This document shows positions 7,766 through 9,310 of a stretch of DNA of 9,310 bases, piece by piece (the stretch's first letter is position 1; each line of letters begins with the position of its first letter). Origin of the DNA: an uncultured Clostridia bacterium (GTDB lineage: Bacteria > Bacillota > Clostridia > TANB77 > CAG-508); assembly GCA_934167135.1 (NCBI GenBank), contig CAKPKI010000073.1:1-9310 (forward strand). The letters run 5' to 3'. Made by a program: the position numbers and the translations under genes. The notes beneath the pieces are model-generated. The model did no database searches and was not told the origin of the DNA. It worked only from the letters and a program-made list of their open reading frames with translations.

Positions 7766-8344
7766 TTATTTTTTCTTTGCTATAATAAAAAATATATGCC
7801 AGTGTTTTGCTTCTCCTAATGCTGTATTTCCATCTTTTTCAAATTCTTGAAATGATATTATATTAAATTGTTTAAATAATTCCATAACTTGATCTTTTGT
7901 TAAAAAGGTCATTTTATTATTAGAGTTCTTCCATTCATCATTGTTTCCAAAGAAATTACCTACAAAATATCCATCCTTTAAAATACTATTATTTATTTTA
8001 TTCCATAATTCTTTAAAATAATTTTTATCACAAAATGAAAGACTAAAATTTGCAACTAATAAATTTGTACATTCTAGTTCTAAGCTTTCAAAATTTTGCT
8101 TTGAGAATCTAAATCTTTTTAGTTCTTCTTTATTCAATTTTTTACTAATTCTTGCTTTTACATCTTCTTTGTCTATTGCTAATACCTTCCACCCATTTTT
8201 TATTAAATATATGCTATCTCTTCCTGCTCCACATCCTAGTTCGATTGCACTATTTGGTTCTATGTTTAGTTCTATGAATTTTTTTACAATCTTATTGGGG
8301 TTTAAATCTTCTGTATTGTCATAATATTTTTCTATATTTTTCAT
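7766..8344 (-). CDS. Class I SAM-dependent methyltransferase, TehB-like
   Basis: A 192-residue single-domain methyltransferase. Motif I is IELGCGAGRDSIYL (34-47), and D58 in LAIDKED sits at the end of the second strand, where it would bind the SAM ribose. Motif IV is around LVANFSLSF (96-104). The ending GEAKHWHIFFIIAKK is, as I recall, common in small TehB-like enzymes of Firmicutes. The family methylates small molecules (tellurite, thiol or other compounds); no DNA or RNA recognition domain is present, so it is unrelated to Mod apart from cofactor use. The real substrate is unknown. GGAGGA (8356-8351) six bases before the ATG supports the start. It is the first gene of a two-gene unit with the phosphorylase, transcribed from 8368-8396 with a very short leader. 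Confidence 0.85.
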   Translation of the reverse strand: MKNIEKYYDNTEDLNPNKIVKKFIELNIEPNSAIELGCGAGRDSIYLIKNGWKVLAIDKEDVKARISKKLNKEELKRFRFSKQNFESLELECTNLLVANFSLSFCDKNYFKELWNKINNSILKDGYFVGNFFGNNDEWKNSNNKMTFLTKDQVMELFKQFNIISFQEFEKDGNTALGEAKHWHIFFIIAKKK

Positions 8345-8367
8345 CTTGATTCCTCCATATTTTTATA

Positions 8368-8396
8368 ATTATATAACTTGTTTTTGGTGATTTCAA
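8368..8396 (-). promoter_or_regulatory. Sigma-A-type promoter of the methyltransferase/phosphorylase operon
   Basis: The minus strand carries -35 TTGAAA (8396-8391), a 17-base spacer and a perfect -10 TATAAT (8373-8368). The start of transcription should fall near 8361, only about 17 bases before the ATG at 8344, leaving room for little more than the GGAGGA site. It has the same -35 and spacing as the mod promoter and forms the end of repeat copy B. Confidence 0.8.
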
Positions 8397-8489
8397 TATA
8401 TTCTTTTTATGTTTTACATCTTTTGTTACTAAATAATGTTTTTGGCAAAATTTCAAAAGAAATACTTGAGATATAAGCTTTTTATTACA
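8368..8489 (-). repeat. Intergenic promoter module, copy B
   Basis: This 122-base copy matches 6836-6956. Read on the minus strand it begins TGTAATAAAAAGCTTATAT, then TCAAG, an AAATTTT block, AAAAACATTA, TAGTAA, and finally the TTGAAA-17-TATAAT promoter. It starts 16 bases after the stop of the metallophosphoesterase gene. The order of blocks and the distance from the first block to the -35 box (about 93 bases, against 92 in copy A) are the same in both copies. A short inverted repeat ATGTAAAACAT at 8407-8417 is specific to this copy. Confidence 0.65.
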
Positions 8490-8505
8490 AAATAAAACAT
8501 TCAAA

Positions 8506-9054
8506 TTAGTTTAATTCATTAAATTTCAGTACCTGTAAAACATTTCCATCAATATCCTTTAAATCAATTTCATTTTCATCAAACACAATATAACTATGTG
8601 CAGAATTACACTTTGGAAGTGAAATTGAACCAGGATTAGCAAAAATCATATTTTCCTTTCTTTCAATAAAACCTTGGTGAATATGTCCATACATCATAAT
8701 GTCAAAATCTTCATATGGAATATTCTCAATATTATATTTATGTCCATGAGTAAAATAAAACTTCTTTCCATTTATTTCGGTCAATATATGGTCATTAAAT
8801 TTAAATTGTGAAATCATCTCATCAACCTCTGCATCGCAATTTCCCCTAACTACTAAAAGTTTATCTTTAAATGAATTTAATATTTCCGCTACTTTCATAG
8901 GATTATACTCCTGGCTAAGGTCATTTCTAGGACCATGATAATATAAATCTCCTAAAGCTATAATTTTATCTGGTTGTTCTTTTTTGTTAATTTCTTTTAT
9001 TTTTTCTGCATAATATCCAGAACCATGGATATCTGATATTACCAAAACTTTCAT
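8506..9054 (-). CDS. yfcE: YfcE/MJ0936-type metallophosphoesterase
   Basis: A 182-residue calcineurin-like phosphodiesterase with all metal-binding motifs of the YfcE group: DIHG (8-11), GDLYYHGPRN (35-44), GNCDAE (71-76), THGH (104-107) and GHIHQG (122-127), with NPGS (139-142) after them. YfcE proteins are Mn2+-dependent cytoplasmic phosphodiesterases. Activity is known mainly on artificial substrates, and the physiological substrate is unclear. The length matches the family (about 180). The start has AAGGAGG (9072-9066) about 11 bases upstream, slightly long but the only good site. Another operon promoter begins just downstream, so it is probably transcribed alone. No strong terminator is visible after it; only the weak stem at the start of repeat copy B could serve. 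Confidence 0.92.
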   Translation of the reverse strand: MKVLVISDIHGSGYYAEKIKEINKKEQPDKIIALGDLYYHGPRNDLSQEYNPMKVAEILNSFKDKLLVVRGNCDAEVDEMISQFKFNDHILTEINGKKFYFTHGHKYNIENIPYEDFDIMMYGHIHQGFIERKENMIFANPGSISLPKCNSAHSYIVFDENEIDLKDIDGNVLQVLKFNELN

Positions 9055-9087
9055 ATTTTTATTTTCCTCCTTATATATTTTTATACT

Positions 9088-9117
9088 ACTATACCATATT
9101 TAAAATATTATCTGCAA
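9088..9117 (-). promoter_or_regulatory. Candidate promoter of the yfcE gene
   Basis: The minus strand has a good -10 TATAGT (9093-9088). The only -35 candidate at usable distance is TTGCAG (9117-9112), matching just the TTG core, with an 18-base spacer. A start near 9081 would leave a leader of about 27 bases containing the AAGGAGG site. The upstream sequence does not resemble the repeated promoter module. Confidence 0.4.
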
Positions 9118-9310
9118 CTTAAACATAAAATTCTTTAACAACTTTCTATCTAATCATTATTTATGCTATTTTTCTGTATTATTTTTATTTAAAACAAGCT
9201 TAATAAAGGTACATAAGTATCACTCTCCGTTCCTTATGATATTTTCTAAATACTGATTTTTTTCATGTGAATTAAATTATTGAATAAAATCAAATTTTTA
9301 AATTATTCTG
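9118..9310. other. Non-coding stretch at the right edge with a small inverted repeat
   Basis: No reading frame of useful length enters from the right edge, and I see no promoter or repeat match. The only structure is at 9212-9241, where CATAAG/CTTATG (9212-9217, 9233-9238) and TATCA/TGATA (9218-9222, 9237-9241) form two mutually exclusive short stems around a GC-richer island. It matches no RNA family I know. Confidence 0.3.

Noticed and set aside
4907..8344. The idea that the TehB-like methyltransferase is part of the restriction system
   Set aside because: It lacks the DPPY-type motif and any target recognition region, has its own promoter, and is separated from mod by the phosphorylase gene and a promoter module.
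8319..8504. A 61-codon minus-strand reading frame overlapping the start of the methyltransferase gene
   Set aside because: It lies almost entirely on the promoter repeat (copy B) and spans its -35 and -10 boxes, has no recognisable domain, and overlaps a well-supported gene start.

Overview
The window comes from a low-GC Gram-positive anaerobe, most likely a gut Clostridia-type Firmicute. About a quarter of the bases are G or C in the lines I counted, Shine-Dalgarno sites are strong (AGGAGG type), sigma-A-like promoters are recognisable, and there is an intact bile salt hydrolase. Every gene I can support lies on the minus strand, so the region is transcribed right to left. All seven complete genes stop with TAA or TAG and encode Trp with TGG, so the standard bacterial code fits.

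In order of transcription: (1) 9054-8506, a YfcE-type metallophosphoesterase with its own weak promoter. (2) 8344-6970, a two-gene unit of a TehB-like SAM-dependent methyltransferase and a nucleoside phosphorylase-family protein, with a near-consensus promoter at 8368-8396. (3) 6802-333, a four-gene operon of type III DNA methyltransferase (mod), type III restriction subunit (res), bile salt hydrolase and Nudix hydrolase. It has a near-consensus promoter at 6836-6864 and ends in a clear rho-independent terminator at 247-294. The gaps within it are 13, 19 and 9 bases. (4) At the far left, positions 46 to 1 are the first codons of another gene that runs out of the window.

Mod and Res together form an apparently complete type III restriction-modification system. 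The surprise is that a digestive enzyme (bile salt hydrolase) and a house-cleaning-type Nudix hydrolase follow it with operon-like spacing and no visible terminator between them.

The second unexpected structure is a repeated intergenic module of about 121 bases, at 6836-6956 and 8368-8489. Each copy starts 13-16 bases after a stop codon, carries a shared AT-rich block, and ends in a TTGAAA-17-TATAAA/TATAAT promoter. The two copies drive the mod operon and the methyltransferase/phosphorylase operon. Their equal length and conserved order suggest a dispersed promoter element shared by separate cassettes.

I do not see a clearly new defence system, CRISPR array, RNA gene or transposase. The points most worth checking are the R-M/bile salt hydrolase operon, the repeated promoter module, and the strand-composition contrast between the R-M genes and their neighbours.
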